From assembly GCF_002632755.1 (NCBI RefSeq), contig NZ_NJAK01000002.1:217200-281199 (forward strand): a stretch of DNA of 64,000 bases, written 5' to 3'. Made by a program: the position numbers and the translations under genes. Positions 35,740 to 45,338 of this stretch are shown here, piece after piece (position 1 is the stretch's first letter; each line of letters begins with the position of its first letter). The stretch comes from Xenorhabdus ishibashii. Its GTDB lineage: Bacteria; Pseudomonadota; Gammaproteobacteria; Enterobacterales; Enterobacteriaceae. The notes beneath the pieces are model-generated. The model was not told where the DNA came from. It was given only the letters and a program-made list of their open reading frames with translations, and ran no database searches.

Positions 35740-36486
35740 ATGATTGTTTTTGTGACAGGGGCAACTTCTGGTTTCGGTGAAGCAATTGCAAGAAAATTTA
35801 TCAAACATGGTTCTATCATTATCGCAACAGGTCGCCGTAAGGATAGATTAGATCAGTTGCAAAATGAATTGGGTGAAAACTTCCACCCCATCCAACTTGA
35901 TGTGAGAAACCGCATTGCAATCGAGAAAACAGTTCTGCAACTACCAGATAGCCTACGTAATATAGACGTTCTTGTGAACAATGCAGGGCTTGCGTTAGGG
36001 TTAGAACCAGCTCACCAAGCTAACCCTGATGACTGGGAAACAATGATTGATACCAATACGAAAGGATTAGTGAACATGACACGGGCTTTGTTGCCTAATA
36101 TGATGCAAGCTAATCATGGGCACATTATCAATATTGGTTCCACCGCAGCAAGCTGGCCTTATGCTGGTGGTAACGTATATGGTGCGACTAAAGCCTTTGT
36201 CAAACAATTTAGTTTAGGGTTGAGAGCCGACCTACATGGAAAGAATATTCGAGTCACCGATATTGAACCTGGTTTGGTTGGAGGAACGGAATTTTCTCAT
36301 GTTCGCTTTAAAGGTAATAAGGGGAAAGTTGATAAAACTTATGCAGGTGCTGATGCATTGACAGCAGATGATATTGCAGAAGCAGTATTTTGGGTGGCTA
36401 ACTTACCTTCTCGCGTCAATATTAATACATTAGAAATGATGCCAGTTTGTCAATCGTTCGCGGGTTTAAATGTATATAGAGACTAA
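35740..36486 (+). CDS. ydfG: NADP-dependent 3-hydroxy acid / short-chain dehydrogenase YdfG
   Basis: 248 residues, the same length as E. coli YdfG. TGATSGFGEAIARKF is the NADP-binding glycine motif, NNAGLA follows, and the catalytic triad appears as S in NIGSTAASWPYAG and Y-x-x-x-K in YGATKAFVK. It oxidises L-allo-threonine and similar 3-hydroxy acids and reduces malonic semialdehyde. Its position before ynfB and ynfD agrees with the enteric order. Confidence 0.92.
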   Translation: MIVFVTGATSGFGEAIARKFIKHGSIIIATGRRKDRLDQLQNELGENFHPIQLDVRNRIAIEKTVLQLPDSLRNIDVLVNNAGLALGLEPAHQANPDDWETMIDTNTKGLVNMTRALLPNMMQANHGHIINIGSTAASWPYAGGNVYGATKAFVKQFSLGLRADLHGKNIRVTDIEPGLVGGTEFSHVRFKGNKGKVDKTYAGADALTADDIAEAVFWVANLPSRVNINTLEMMPVCQSFAGLNVYRD

Positions 36487-36555
36487 TGTTTTTTGGCAGT
36501 TCCATTAAATGGTTTAGTCTTATAGTTTAAGTAACATAGTAAAAGAGGCTCAGAA

Positions 36556-36915
36556 ATGAACGTTCGTTCTTTGATTATTAAAAGTGTTTCTGCCACTGCT
36601 CTGGTGTTTTCTCTCTTCTGGCAGACATCCGCGTTTTCTACGCCTTGTGCGTCAGAAAGCACGTGTGTAACCACCATCAATGGCGGAGAAAATTCCTTGA
36701 GCAAAGAAATAGCTCGTCAAAGCAAAGAAGAATGGAATGAACAGAGAAAATTGCGCCAGAAAGTGGACGACCGTAAAGAGAAAGAGTTTGATAAGTACGA
36801 GATGGAAGTTGATAATCGTGAAGCCTGTTTGAAAAGTGCCAATATTGATGCATATTGGGAGCCAGGCACGAAACGTTGTCTGGATATCAATACAGGTCGC
36901 CCGATTAAACCTTAA
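36556..36915 (+). CDS. ynfB: DUF1283 periplasmic protein YnfB
   Basis: 119 residues with a signal peptide (to about WQTSAFS). The rest matches YnfB: EEWNEQRKLRQKVDDRKEKEFDK, EACLKSANIDAYWEPGTKRCLD and TGRPIKP. A conserved Cys pair probably forms a disulfide. It is a periplasmic protein of unknown function, commonly next to ynfD as here (30 bases). Confidence 0.92.
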   Translation: MNVRSLIIKSVSATALVFSLFWQTSAFSTPCASESTCVTTINGGENSLSKEIARQSKEEWNEQRKLRQKVDDRKEKEFDKYEMEVDNREACLKSANIDAYWEPGTKRCLDINTGRPIKP

Positions 36916-36948
36916 TAAAGTTCACACCGACATCAAGATAAGGAGATG

Positions 36949-37278
36949 ATGGTGAAAAAGATCCTACTGACTGGGGCTTTGTTCTTTGCGTTTTCTCCCT
37001 TTGTGGTGCAAGCACAAGCTTCACAAAAGATGACATGTGAAAGCCTGAAAGAAGAAATTGCGCAGAAAATTATCAAAAATGGTGTTCCACAAACGGATTT
37101 TAGACTTGAGCTAGTCCCTAGTGATCAAGTTACCGAAAACAATACTACACGTAGTGGAAAAGTTGTTGGTCATTGTGATTATGGTAAACAAAAAATAGTC
37201 TATGTCCGTCTTTCTCACACTAACACAGCTAATGCAACTCCAACCGAAACAAAAAATAACAAGAAAAGCAAAGAGTAA
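36949..37278 (+). CDS. ynfD: DUF1161 periplasmic protein YnfD
   Basis: About 109 residues with a signal peptide ending near VVQAQA. CESLKEEIAQKIIKNGVP and VVGHCDYGKQKIVYVR match DUF1161/YnfD, with two conserved cysteines. Three candidate starts follow AAGGAG: ATG 36946, ATG 36949 and GTG 36952. The GTG has the best spacing, but ATG 36949 is given. It shares an operon with ynfB and ends at a strong terminator. Confidence 0.88.
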   Translation: MVKKILLTGALFFAFSPFVVQAQASQKMTCESLKEEIAQKIIKNGVPQTDFRLELVPSDQVTENNTTRSGKVVGHCDYGKQKIVYVRLSHTNTANATPTETKNNKKSKE

Positions 37279-37297
37279 TATTCTTTTTGACTTTTGG

Positions 37298-37325
37298 AAA
37301 AGGGAGCAATAACTTGCTCCCTTTT
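37298..37325. terminator. strong bidirectional terminator between ynfD and bioD
   Basis: Perfect 12-bp arms (37298-37309 and 37314-37325) around TAAC, with A-rich and T-rich flanks. It ends both the ynfBD transcript and the convergent bioD transcript. Confidence 0.88.
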
Positions 37326-37329
37326 ATTT

Positions 37330-38013
37330 TTAATCATCAAGGGGAGAATTATCAAATGCCAATATCGTAGAAGCATCCAGATAACAAGATAGATCACGCT
37401 CTTCTGGTCTTAAAAGATAAGGTATTTCCCCCAATTGTGGCGCTGGTATGTGACGCTGTAATCTTTCCAGTACCTTAGCGTAATGCGCTAGTCCTGGGTT
37501 GATGCGATTGGCAATCCAGCCAATCAAGGATACACCATCATTTATGATGGATTGTGCAGTTAAAATAGCATGGTTAACACAACCTTCCTGAATACCAACT
37601 ACCAAAATGACGGGAAGTTTTTCTTGCACAACCCAATCAGAATAAAACGTTTCATTTTCCAGTAACATACGCCAACCACCGTTACCTTCAATGACGATAC
37701 GATCTGCTTTATAGCCTAAATTTTTTAAACCTTTTGTCATTTGAGTAAAATCAGCGCGATTTTTTTCTTCATAATTGTTTTCCCAAATAACAGGATTAAT
37801 TTCTTCATAATCCACTTGCACCGGTGAAGATTTATGTATGACTAAGGCATCACGATTACGTATTCCCTCCGGAGTTTCATGTTTTTCTATCGCAATAGGC
37901 TTATATCCTATTGCGGTTGCTCCTTCACGATTAAAGACTTGCAATAATGCGCGGGTAACAACTGTCTTACCGATGTTGGTATCCGTGCCTGTAACAAATA
38001 AGCGCGTTAACAT
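37330..38013 (-). CDS. bioD: dethiobiotin synthetase paralog (BioD2/YnfK type)
   Basis: 227 residues. VTGTDTNIGKTVVTRALL is the P-loop, YKPIA and IEGNGGW the substrate loops of dethiobiotin synthetases. The gene sits next to ynfL and ynfM rather than in a bioBFCD operon, exactly as E. coli ynfK (bioD2). The reaction would be ATP- and CO2-dependent closure of 7,8-diaminononanoate to dethiobiotin. The role of this second copy is unclear. Confidence 0.9.
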   Translation of the reverse strand: MLTRLFVTGTDTNIGKTVVTRALLQVFNREGATAIGYKPIAIEKHETPEGIRNRDALVIHKSSPVQVDYEEINPVIWENNYEEKNRADFTQMTKGLKNLGYKADRIVIEGNGGWRMLLENETFYSDWVVQEKLPVILVVGIQEGCVNHAILTAQSIINDGVSLIGWIANRINPGLAHYAKVLERLQRHIPAPQLGEIPYLLRPEERDLSCYLDASTILAFDNSPLDD

Positions 38014-38184
38014 AAATTCATTTTTCCGTAATAACAGAGCAGATTGATCGGTTACTTACTCTCTTTAATGAGCAAGGTTAGAGTGTAGGAGATGTGTTTG
38101 AGGTAGGGATTGCGTTAGCTCAATGTTTTGCGTGATGGATGTTATCCTTGCATTAGCTCGAATAGTAATTCGCTATTATATAAT

Positions 38185-39099
38185 TCACACTACTTCAACT
38201 ATGTTTGAAATCAGAAGATGTGTTAACCGATCTGCCGCAGCGCTGTTATTGCAACTTTTATGTTTAACCAACCAAACTTCGGAATAAGCAGGATTGTTTG
38301 CTAAAGGCAGATATTGAATTCCATCCAGTTTCATTCGGGTAAACGATTCTGTAATAATGCTTATCCCTAATCCCGCAGCAACTAATCCTAATATTGTCAT
38401 TGCTTCGCCCGCTTCCTGAGAAATCGTCGGCACCACTCCTACATTAGCCAATAGGGAAATAATTTCATCATACAGTGCTGTCCCTACATCACGTTCAAAA
38501 AAAACCAGTGGATAATCAGATAGCATCTCCAAATCAACACCTTCATTAGCGTATTTCAGCAGAGGATGATCATCATATACTGCCAACATAAAACGCTCAC
38601 GAAAGAGTAACTGATGTTCCAGATTATCGGGCAATGATGTATTACGCATAATGCCTATATCAATTCTGCCTGTCTGCAAAGGTGCTATTTGCTGTTTGGT
38701 ATTCATTTGATGCATATGAATGGCAACATCAGGATAACGTTCTCGAAATTGACGTAAACTTAGCGTGACTTTTTGCATAAAAGGTGTGGTGGATGTAAAG
38801 CCAATAGATATTTCCCCTAACTCCCCTTGCTGCATTCTGGCTGCTTTGGTTGCCGCAGCATCAACCTGGGAAATGATTTGATATGCTTCCTGAAGAAACA
38901 TCTGTCCAGCAGGTGTTAAATTGACATTTCGGTTATTACGTACCAGTAATTGAGCTTTGATATTCGCTTCCAGCGCCTGGATTTGCTGACTTAATGGTGG
39001 TTGTGAAATATTCAATCGTTCTGCTGCACGTCCAAAATGCAATTCTTCTGCCACGGCAATAAAGTAACGCAAGTGTCTGAGTTCAATATTAGTAGTCAT
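38185..39099 (-). CDS. ynfL: LysR-family regulator YnfL
   Basis: 304 residues. IELRHLRYFIAVAEELHFGRAAERLNISQPPLSQQIQALE is a typical LysR DNA-binding domain, with a substrate-binding-type effector part behind it. It is divergent from the MFS gene ynfM, 132 bases away, and next to ynfK, the order seen in E. coli. It probably regulates ynfM. Confidence 0.9.
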   Translation of the reverse strand: MTTNIELRHLRYFIAVAEELHFGRAAERLNISQPPLSQQIQALEANIKAQLLVRNNRNVNLTPAGQMFLQEAYQIISQVDAAATKAARMQQGELGEISIGFTSTTPFMQKVTLSLRQFRERYPDVAIHMHQMNTKQQIAPLQTGRIDIGIMRNTSLPDNLEHQLLFRERFMLAVYDDHPLLKYANEGVDLEMLSDYPLVFFERDVGTALYDEIISLLANVGVVPTISQEAGEAMTILGLVAAGLGISIITESFTRMKLDGIQYLPLANNPAYSEVWLVKHKSCNNSAAADRLTHLLISNIVEVV

Positions 39100-39231
39100 T
39101 ATTTATTACCCAATTGATATTTTTAAAGTATCATTCTTAATGATTAATATATTAGACAAAATATTCATGAATTCCTATCCTTGATCTACATCAAGTAATT
39201 AACGTTTGTTTTACATAGATAAGGAAGTAGC

Positions 39232-40506
39232 GTGAATACAATCCAAAGCGTCAGTGAAAAATCAGCAGTTTCTGACGTCGAAAGAGATGTTGAAAACACG
39301 ACCAATCAAGGATACAAAAGTAAACAGCACTACATTCAACGTGAAGATGCTGTATACCTGCGAGTCACTCTCTCATTCTTTGCCGTTGGGCTGGCAACGT
39401 TTGCATTGCTCTATTTTGTTCAACCCATTTTGCCGATTTTGTCAGATGAATTTAATATCTCGCCAGCTAATAGTAGCTTGGCTTTGTCACTTTCCACTGG
39501 AATGTTATCCCTCGGTCTATTAATAACAGGCCCTCTATCCGATGCAATTGGCCGTAAAAATGTTATGGCAGTATCACTTATTGCCGCCTCCATTTTTACT
39601 CTCCTAAGTTCTGTCGTAACAAGCTGGCACGGGATTTTGTTTATGCGCGCACTAGTAGGTTTATCGTTAAGTGGCGTTGCCGCTGTTGCGATGACTTATT
39701 TAAGTGAAGAGATCCATCCCAGTTATGTCGCCTTGTCTATCGGTCTCTATATTAGTGGTAATTCAATAGGAGGAATGAGTGGACGTTTGATAACAGGTAT
39801 AATTGCAGATCACCATTCATGGCGGATCTCTGTTATCTTACTAGGTACATTTGCTTTAATCTCCGCCATTGCATTTTGGAAGATGTTACCGGAATCCAAG
39901 CATTTTAAATCCAGCTCATTAAAACCTAAATCATTACTCATTAATTTGAAGCTACATTTCCGTGATCAAGGCCTTCCCTTATTATTTGCTGAAGCTTTTT
40001 TGCTTATGGGAAGTTTTGTCACCATGTTTAACTACATTGGTTATCGATTATTAGAAACCCCTTATCATTTAAGCCAGACTATTGTTGGTTTGCTATCTAT
40101 TGTCTATTTAACAGGAACTTACAGTGCAACTAAAGCTGGAGGACTAACAAACAAGTATGGGAGAGGAAAAATATTATTAGCAGCTATTAGTATGATGCTG
40201 ATTGGTTGCATAATCACTCTATTTTCCCCTCTCTGGGCAGTAATGCTGGGAGTGATGGTATTGACAACAGGCTTCTTTGCTGCCCATGCAGTTGCTAGTG
40301 GATGGATAGGACAAAGAGCCAAACGAGCAAAAGCGCAAGCCTCATCACTTTATTTGTTCTGCTATTACTCTGGTTCCAGTATTGCAGGAACGTTAGGTGG
40401 AATATTCTGGTTCTATTTTGCATGGAACGGCGTTGTCGCCTTTATTTCATTACTAACACTTATTGCTCTTTATGTAGGCTTAAAACTCAATAAATTACCA
40501 AAATAA
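39232..40506 (+). CDS. ynfM: MFS transporter YnfM
   Basis: 424 residues with twelve hydrophobic segments after a roughly 45-residue hydrophilic N-terminus. VQPILPILSDEFNISPANSSLALS and ITGPLSDAIGRKNVM are the first helices and the DHA loop. It starts at GTG with AAGGAAG upstream. Position beside ynfL supports YnfM. Substrate: arabinose or drug export has been suggested for relatives, not proven here. Confidence 0.9.
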   Translation: MNTIQSVSEKSAVSDVERDVENTTNQGYKSKQHYIQREDAVYLRVTLSFFAVGLATFALLYFVQPILPILSDEFNISPANSSLALSLSTGMLSLGLLITGPLSDAIGRKNVMAVSLIAASIFTLLSSVVTSWHGILFMRALVGLSLSGVAAVAMTYLSEEIHPSYVALSIGLYISGNSIGGMSGRLITGIIADHHSWRISVILLGTFALISAIAFWKMLPESKHFKSSSLKPKSLLINLKLHFRDQGLPLLFAEAFLLMGSFVTMFNYIGYRLLETPYHLSQTIVGLLSIVYLTGTYSATKAGGLTNKYGRGKILLAAISMMLIGCIITLFSPLWAVMLGVMVLTTGFFAAHAVASGWIGQRAKRAKAQASSLYLFCYYSGSSIAGTLGGIFWFYFAWNGVVAFISLLTLIALYVGLKLNKLPK

Positions 40507-40518
40507 TAAAACAAGATT

Positions 40519-40559
40519 GCCGACATCCTATTGAACCATATCATGAATGTCGGCTTTTT
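40519..40559 (+). terminator. rho-independent terminator of ynfM
   Basis: GCCGACAT (40519-40526) pairs with ATGTCGGC (40547-40554), followed by TTTTT; the loop is 20 bases. Confidence 0.75.
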
Positions 40560-40622
40560 AATGAGTACATTTAAAATAATCTGAATTATTCATTGCTTAT
40601 CTGATGCCTGCAATATCTTGTT

Positions 40623-41255
40623 TTAGTAATAGGATTCAGTCGGTAGCACTAAAACTTTTGTTAAATATCCATCGATAATTTCAATACATCCTTCCTTTTT
40701 TAGAGCGAATAACACCCGTTGTATACAACTGCGTGAAAGTGTGCATCTTTGTTCTATATATTTAATTACTGTAATATTTTCTCTGAATTCTTCCGGTAAG
40801 GTCATCAAGCGGGATAACAAACTGCACACAACTTCCTTGTTACCATGACGAAAGAGGCTTATATCTCTGGCATATAAGAACGATATTTTATAGGAAATTA
40901 TTCTCATCCATTCTCTATAGAGATCATGTTTTTTTATAGTATTCAATGCGCTAACCCGAGGAATTTGATAAATCTTACAATTTTCCCCTATTTCAATGGA
41001 GTAATAAATTTCTGCTCCAGAATAGAAAGATAAACCAATTAAGTAAGGTGAAAAAAGTGTAGCAATGATTAAGTTGTCGTTGATTCTGCGTATATTGACA
41101 TATCCTTGCTCTAACAAAAAAAATTTGGCAAATTCACTTTCTATTTTAATTAGTTTTCCTCGTGTTGATAAATCGGTCGTGATTAATTCAGAGTGCGGTA
41201 GTAATGCGGTGATGATTTTTTCAAATGAATTCAATGGCTTAATTAATCTTTTCAT
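40623..41255 (-). CDS. Crp-fold winged-helix regulator (YaiV/IprA type)
   Basis: About 210 residues. The N-terminal part (FAKFFLLEQGYVNIRRIN, then GLSFYSGAEIYYSIEIGENCKIYQI) resembles the cyclic-nucleotide-binding fold, and the end (VIKYIEQRCTLSRSCIQRVLFALKKEGCIEI) a winged helix. This matches the YaiV/IprA-type regulators of enteric bacteria. ATG 41255 (MKRLIKPLNSF) is preferred over a TTG 13 codons upstream. It is divergent from tus across the Ter site. Target genes unknown. Confidence 0.7.
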   Translation of the reverse strand: MKRLIKPLNSFEKIITALLPHSELITTDLSTRGKLIKIESEFAKFFLLEQGYVNIRRINDNLIIATLFSPYLIGLSFYSGAEIYYSIEIGENCKIYQIPRVSALNTIKKHDLYREWMRIISYKISFLYARDISLFRHGNKEVVCSLLSRLMTLPEEFRENITVIKYIEQRCTLSRSCIQRVLFALKKEGCIEIIDGYLTKVLVLPTESYY

Positions 41256-41431
41256 ATTTAACGACCTTGGTGTATGACCTACTCTATCAATCAAATAATT
41301 ATCTGATTTTCAATTGATGCGTTATTAATTTTTTATCACAATGTTAAATTATTTCGCAATAGACATTTTTCTCTTTAGTAGGCTTTTTAGGTATGTGGTG
41401 GATATTTTAGGGGGTTTGTTTTATATTAAAA

Positions 41432-41448
41432 AGTATGTTGTAACTAAA
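41432..41448 (+). promoter_or_regulatory. replication terminator site (Ter) in the tus promoter
   Basis: AGTATGTTGTAACTAAA matches the 17-base Tus-binding core AGNATGTTGTAAYTAAA exactly. It lies 38 bases before the tus start, as TerB does in E. coli, where bound Tus represses its own gene. The conserved G-C pair of the 'locked' face is at the low-coordinate end, so forks coming from low coordinates should be stopped (inference from the known mechanism). Confidence 0.95.
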
Positions 41449-41485
41449 TAAAGTTATGTATATCCGGCAATGGTTGAGAATAATC

Positions 41486-42412
41486 ATGAATAAATACTTT
41501 TCAATAGAATCACTTACAGTTTGCTTTAAAAAACAAGAAGAAAAACTATCTGAACTGGTCAAATTGTTAATGAATTATCAACTTATTAATGCACAGGTGT
41601 TTGAATTACCGAAAATTGAAAAAGGTGAAGAACATAAACAAATAACCGAGATTATGGTCAACCCGCTACAAGGAAATGAAGCACTCAATGTAGGTTTATG
41701 CTTCTATCAGAAGCTATTCATACACCATAATAATCCTAATATCAGTAGCAAAGCTGCGAGCCGCTTGCCAGGTGCCTTGTGTTTTTCTGTAAACCACCAG
41801 CAATATAAAGAAGCAACGGAAATCATTAACGAAGTAAACCAATTAAAAATAGCGTTAGAAAATATCGTCACCAAAGAATCAGGTGTCAGCAAAGAACAAC
41901 GATTTGAATTTGTTCATGACCATTTACGCGGCCTTATTACCCTGAATGCCTATCGTACTATCACTCCCCTATTGAATCCTGACTCCATTAATTTTGGATG
42001 GGCCAATAAGAACATCATTAATAGGGTTACCAAGCAACAAATTCTGGAAAAACTGGAAAAAAGCTACAATGCAGGAAGAGCAGTTCCTCCCTATTCCAAC
42101 GATCAATGGGCAGCATTGGTGGCATTAGAAATTACAGATGTTAAAAAATTACCCGATGATGTGGTATTAAAAATAAAACGACCAGTAAAAGTGCAACCTA
42201 TTACCCGTGTATGGTATTCAGAAATACAAAAGCAAGTCCAATATGCCTGCCCGCTCCCTTTAATTGTTTTCTACACAGAAGATAGTGAAATCAAACCCAA
42301 AATCGGTACCTTACCCAACTACAATGTCAACACAATCAAACATAAGCATAAACCCAAAGCAAAGCCACTTGAATTGGTCATTCCTCGTTTGCATCTTTAC
42401 AAGGAAATCTAA
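41486..42412 (+). CDS. tus: replication terminus-binding protein Tus
   Basis: 308 residues, against 309 in E. coli. ATG 41486 (MNKYFSIESLTVCF) is chosen because it aligns with the E. coli start; the ATG at 41456 would overlap the Ter region. Shared blocks include SSKAASRLPGALCF, HLRGLITLNAYRTIT, FGWANKNII, KIKRPVKVQPITRVWY and LVIPRLHLY. Tus binds Ter DNA and blocks DnaB helicase in one direction. A bidirectional terminator follows. Confidence 0.95.
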   Translation: MNKYFSIESLTVCFKKQEEKLSELVKLLMNYQLINAQVFELPKIEKGEEHKQITEIMVNPLQGNEALNVGLCFYQKLFIHHNNPNISSKAASRLPGALCFSVNHQQYKEATEIINEVNQLKIALENIVTKESGVSKEQRFEFVHDHLRGLITLNAYRTITPLLNPDSINFGWANKNIINRVTKQQILEKLEKSYNAGRAVPPYSNDQWAALVALEITDVKKLPDDVVLKIKRPVKVQPITRVWYSEIQKQVQYACPLPLIVFYTEDSEIKPKIGTLPNYNVNTIKHKHKPKAKPLELVIPRLHLYKEI

Positions 42413-42421
42413 GGTATAAAA

Positions 42422-42449
42422 AAACCGGAGTATAAGTGTTCTCCGGTTT
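42422..42449. terminator. bidirectional terminator between tus and fumC
   Basis: AAACCGGAG (42422-42430) pairs with CTCCGGTTT (42441-42449), with A- and T-runs outside. It serves both convergent genes. Confidence 0.88.
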
Positions 42450-42473
42450 TTGCATTTGCTTATATAGCAAGCA

Positions 42474-43868
42474 TTATTTCATGCTGCCAACCATATCTTC
42501 TGGGCGAACCCACTCATCAAATTCAACTTCTGTTAAATACCCTAGCTGGAGTGCTGATTGTTTTAATGTCAATCCTTCTTTATGTGCTTTTTTAGCAATT
42601 TCAGCAGCTTTATCATAGCCAATATGAGTATTCAACGCAGTTACCAACATCAGTGATTCATTCAACAACTGGGTAATGCGTTCACGGTTAGGTTCAATAC
42701 CAATAGCACAATGCTCATTGAAACTACGCATACCATCCGCCAACAAACGGACAGATTGCAGGAAATTATCAATAACCATAGGACGGAATACGTTCAATTC
42801 AAAGTTACCAGATGAACCACCAATGTTGATCGCTACATCGTTACCCATGACCTGAGCACATAACATGGTCATCGCTTCACACTGAGTTGGGTTCACTTTG
42901 CCTGGCATGATCGAGCTGCCTGGCTCATTTTCAGGAATGGAAATTTCACCAATACCGCAACGAGGGCCAGAAGCCAACCAACGAACATCGTTAGCAATCT
43001 TCATCAATGATGCAGCCAAACCTTTCAATGCACCGTGTGAGTGAACTAATGCGTCACAAGTTGCCAGAGCTTCAAATTTATTCGGCGAAGTAATAAAAGG
43101 ATGACCAGATAATTCAGCAATTTTCTGTGCAACACGAACAGCATACTCAGGATGAGTATTCAGACCCGTTCCTACCGCAGTGCCACCCAGTGCCAGTTCA
43201 CATACATGAGGAATACTATCTTCAATGTGTTTCAAGTTATGCGTCAACATAGCTGCCCAGCCGGAAATCTCCTGGCCTAAGGTCAATGGAGTTGCATCTT
43301 GTAAGTGAGTACGACCAATTTTTACGATATCTTTAAATGCTTCCGCTTTATCCGCCAGAGTCTTTTGTAATACTTTTAACTCTGGTAACAGGTGCTCACG
43401 TAATGCAGTGACTGCTGCAACATGCATGGCTGTTGGGAAAACGTCATTAGAGCTTTGGCTCTTGTTAACGTCATCATTAGGGTGAATCAGACGTTCGTTG
43501 CCCCTTTTACCACCAAGGATCTCACTACCACGGTTCGCCAACACTTCATTCATGTTCATGTTGCTTTGAGTTCCCGAACCGGTCTGCCAGATAGCAAGAG
43601 GGAATTCTGTTGGATGTTTGCCGGCCAACACCTCTTTCGCCGCAGCGATAATTGCTTCGCCACGTTCTTGAGGCAGAAGGCCTAGATCCATATTAACGCT
43701 GGCCGCTGCTTGTTTAGTCAATGCAAGAGCATGAATCAATGCGACAGGCATTTTTTCCTGAGAAATTCGGAAATGCTCCAGTGAGCGCTGAGTTTGCGCC
43801 CCCCATAATTGGTCAGCAGGTACTTCGATAGGTCCCATTGAGTCTTTTTCAATGCGAGTGGCTGCCAT
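42474..43868 (-). CDS. fumC: class II fumarate hydratase
   Basis: 464 residues. [16 protein letters not shown] is the fumarase/aspartase signature with the catalytic Ser loop, and [11 protein letters not shown] and [13 protein letters not shown] are further active-site regions. It catalyses fumarate to malate in the TCA cycle without an iron-sulfur cluster, a stress-resistant fumarase. ATG 43868 with AAGGAGAT is used; 31 open codons upstream are ignored. In E. coli fumC also lies beside tus. Confidence 0.96.
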   Translation of the reverse strand: MAATRIEKDSMGPIEVPADQLWGAQTQRSLEHFRISQEKMPVALIHALALTKQAAASVNMDLGLLPQERGEAIIAAAKEVLAGKHPTEFPLAIWQTGSGTQSNMNMNEVLANRGSEILGGKRGNERLIHPNDDVNKSQSSNDVFPTAMHVAAVTALREHLLPELKVLQKTLADKAEAFKDIVKIGRTHLQDATPLTLGQEISGWAAMLTHNLKHIEDSIPHVCELALGGTAVGTGLNTHPEYAVRVAQKIAELSGHPFITSPNKFEALATCDALVHSHGALKGLAASLMKIANDVRWLASGPRCGIGEISIPENEPGSSIMPGKVNPTQCEAMTMLCAQVMGNDVAINIGGSSGNFELNVFRPMVIDNFLQSVRLLADGMRSFNEHCAIGIEPNRERITQLLNESLMLVTALNTHIGYDKAAEIAKKAHKEGLTLKQSALQLGYLTEVEFDEWVRPEDMVGSMK

Positions 43869-44040
43869 TACTATCTCCTTAGCACACAGAATAATTGAAC
43901 ACGCCGGAACAAACTTTGCAGATAAATTAGTCGGCATCCATTTATCATGCCATAAATTCATTATCGATAATGCGACCTAACCGTGTTTATTGTATTGTTG
44001 TCATATAAATAAGTTACTTTTTATTATAGGAAATTCCTCC

Positions 44041-45213
44041 ATGCTGAAAATGACCAACAAAATCCAACATTATGACTGGGGGAGTAAAACCGCTCTGACG
44101 GATATTTATGGTATCGAGAACCCTGATAATCAGCCAATGGCAGAACTATGGATGGGAGCACATCCAAAATGTAGTTCACTGGTGATGGATCCTAAAACGG
44201 GTGAAACTATCGCCTTGAATATTTTGATCGAAAAAGAACCAGAAAAATACCTTGGAAAAAAAGTGACCCAACAATTCCAGCGTCTGCCTTTTTTGTTCAA
44301 AGTATTATGTGCAGCTCAACCTCTATCTATTCAAGTACATCCTGATAAAACATCAGCAGAAATGGGATTTGCCAAAGAGAACGCACAAGGGATACCGTTA
44401 GACTCAGCACAACGCAACTACAAAGATGATAATCATAAACCTGAATTGGTCTACGCACTGACCCCGTTCAAGGCCATGAATGCTTTTAGACCTTTATCTG
44501 AGATCGCACAATTATTGGATTATGTTTCTGCCGCACATCCAGATATTCAAACATTCCTCCAGCAACCGACTGAACAAAATTTGTCGTTCCTGTTTTCACA
44601 GTTGCTGAATATGCAAGGCGAACAAAAGCATTTGGCGATGGCTGTGTTAAAGTCAGCATTAAACTGTCATCAGGGCGAACCGTGGGATACCATCAAAAAA
44701 ATGACTTCGTTCTACCCTGATGATAATGGACTATTTGCACCACTCTTGCTCAATGTCATTGAACTCGAACCCGGCCAGGCGATGTTTCTATATGCCCGCA
44801 CTCCCCATGCTTATCTTGATGGTATCGCCCTGGAGGTTATGGCCAATTCTGACAATGTGTTGCGTGCCGGTCTAACCAGCAAGCATATTGATGTCCCTGA
44901 ATTAATGACTAATCTGGATTTTATTCCAAAAGCTGCCGATACTTTGCTAACCGTACCACGACAGGAAAAAGAAGCACTGAATTACCCTGTTCCTGTTAAT
45001 GATTTTTGTTTTTCTGTTTATTCTGTTTCAGAACAACCAATCTCATTGGAAAATAATTCAGCATCAATTCTATTTTGTGTTGAAGGGCAAACGGTTATCG
45101 GCACTGATAAGCAGCAATTGAAATTACTTTCAGGCGAATCAATCTTTTTGCCCGCTATCGAAAAAAACGTCACTGTTTATGGTAAGGGGAGAATAGCTAA
45201 AGTGTCTAATTAA
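44041..45213 (+). CDS. manA: mannose-6-phosphate isomerase (class I)
   Basis: 390 residues. QPLSIQVHPDK and PELVYALTPFKAMNAFR contain the Gln/His/Glu zinc ligands of type I phosphomannose isomerases, and TPHAYLDGIALEVMANSDNVLRAGLT is the conserved C-terminal block. It interconverts fructose-6-P and mannose-6-P. ATG 44041 matches the E. coli start; 17 upstream codons have no ribosome site. It is divergent from fumC as in E. coli. Confidence 0.95.
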   Translation: MLKMTNKIQHYDWGSKTALTDIYGIENPDNQPMAELWMGAHPKCSSLVMDPKTGETIALNILIEKEPEKYLGKKVTQQFQRLPFLFKVLCAAQPLSIQVHPDKTSAEMGFAKENAQGIPLDSAQRNYKDDNHKPELVYALTPFKAMNAFRPLSEIAQLLDYVSAAHPDIQTFLQQPTEQNLSFLFSQLLNMQGEQKHLAMAVLKSALNCHQGEPWDTIKKMTSFYPDDNGLFAPLLLNVIELEPGQAMFLYARTPHAYLDGIALEVMANSDNVLRAGLTSKHIDVPELMTNLDFIPKAADTLLTVPRQEKEALNYPVPVNDFCFSVYSVSEQPISLENNSASILFCVEGQTVIGTDKQQLKLLSGESIFLPAIEKNVTVYGKGRIAKVSN

Positions 45214-45338
45214 TTTTATTATATTCATATGGTTATGATTATTTTATTGGTTATTAATCATATTTTCAGTGAACTTTGACATAAATACAAAATGCATAAT
45301 ACACCCATGTATATGCGTTGAAAGGATGGGATTTCTAC

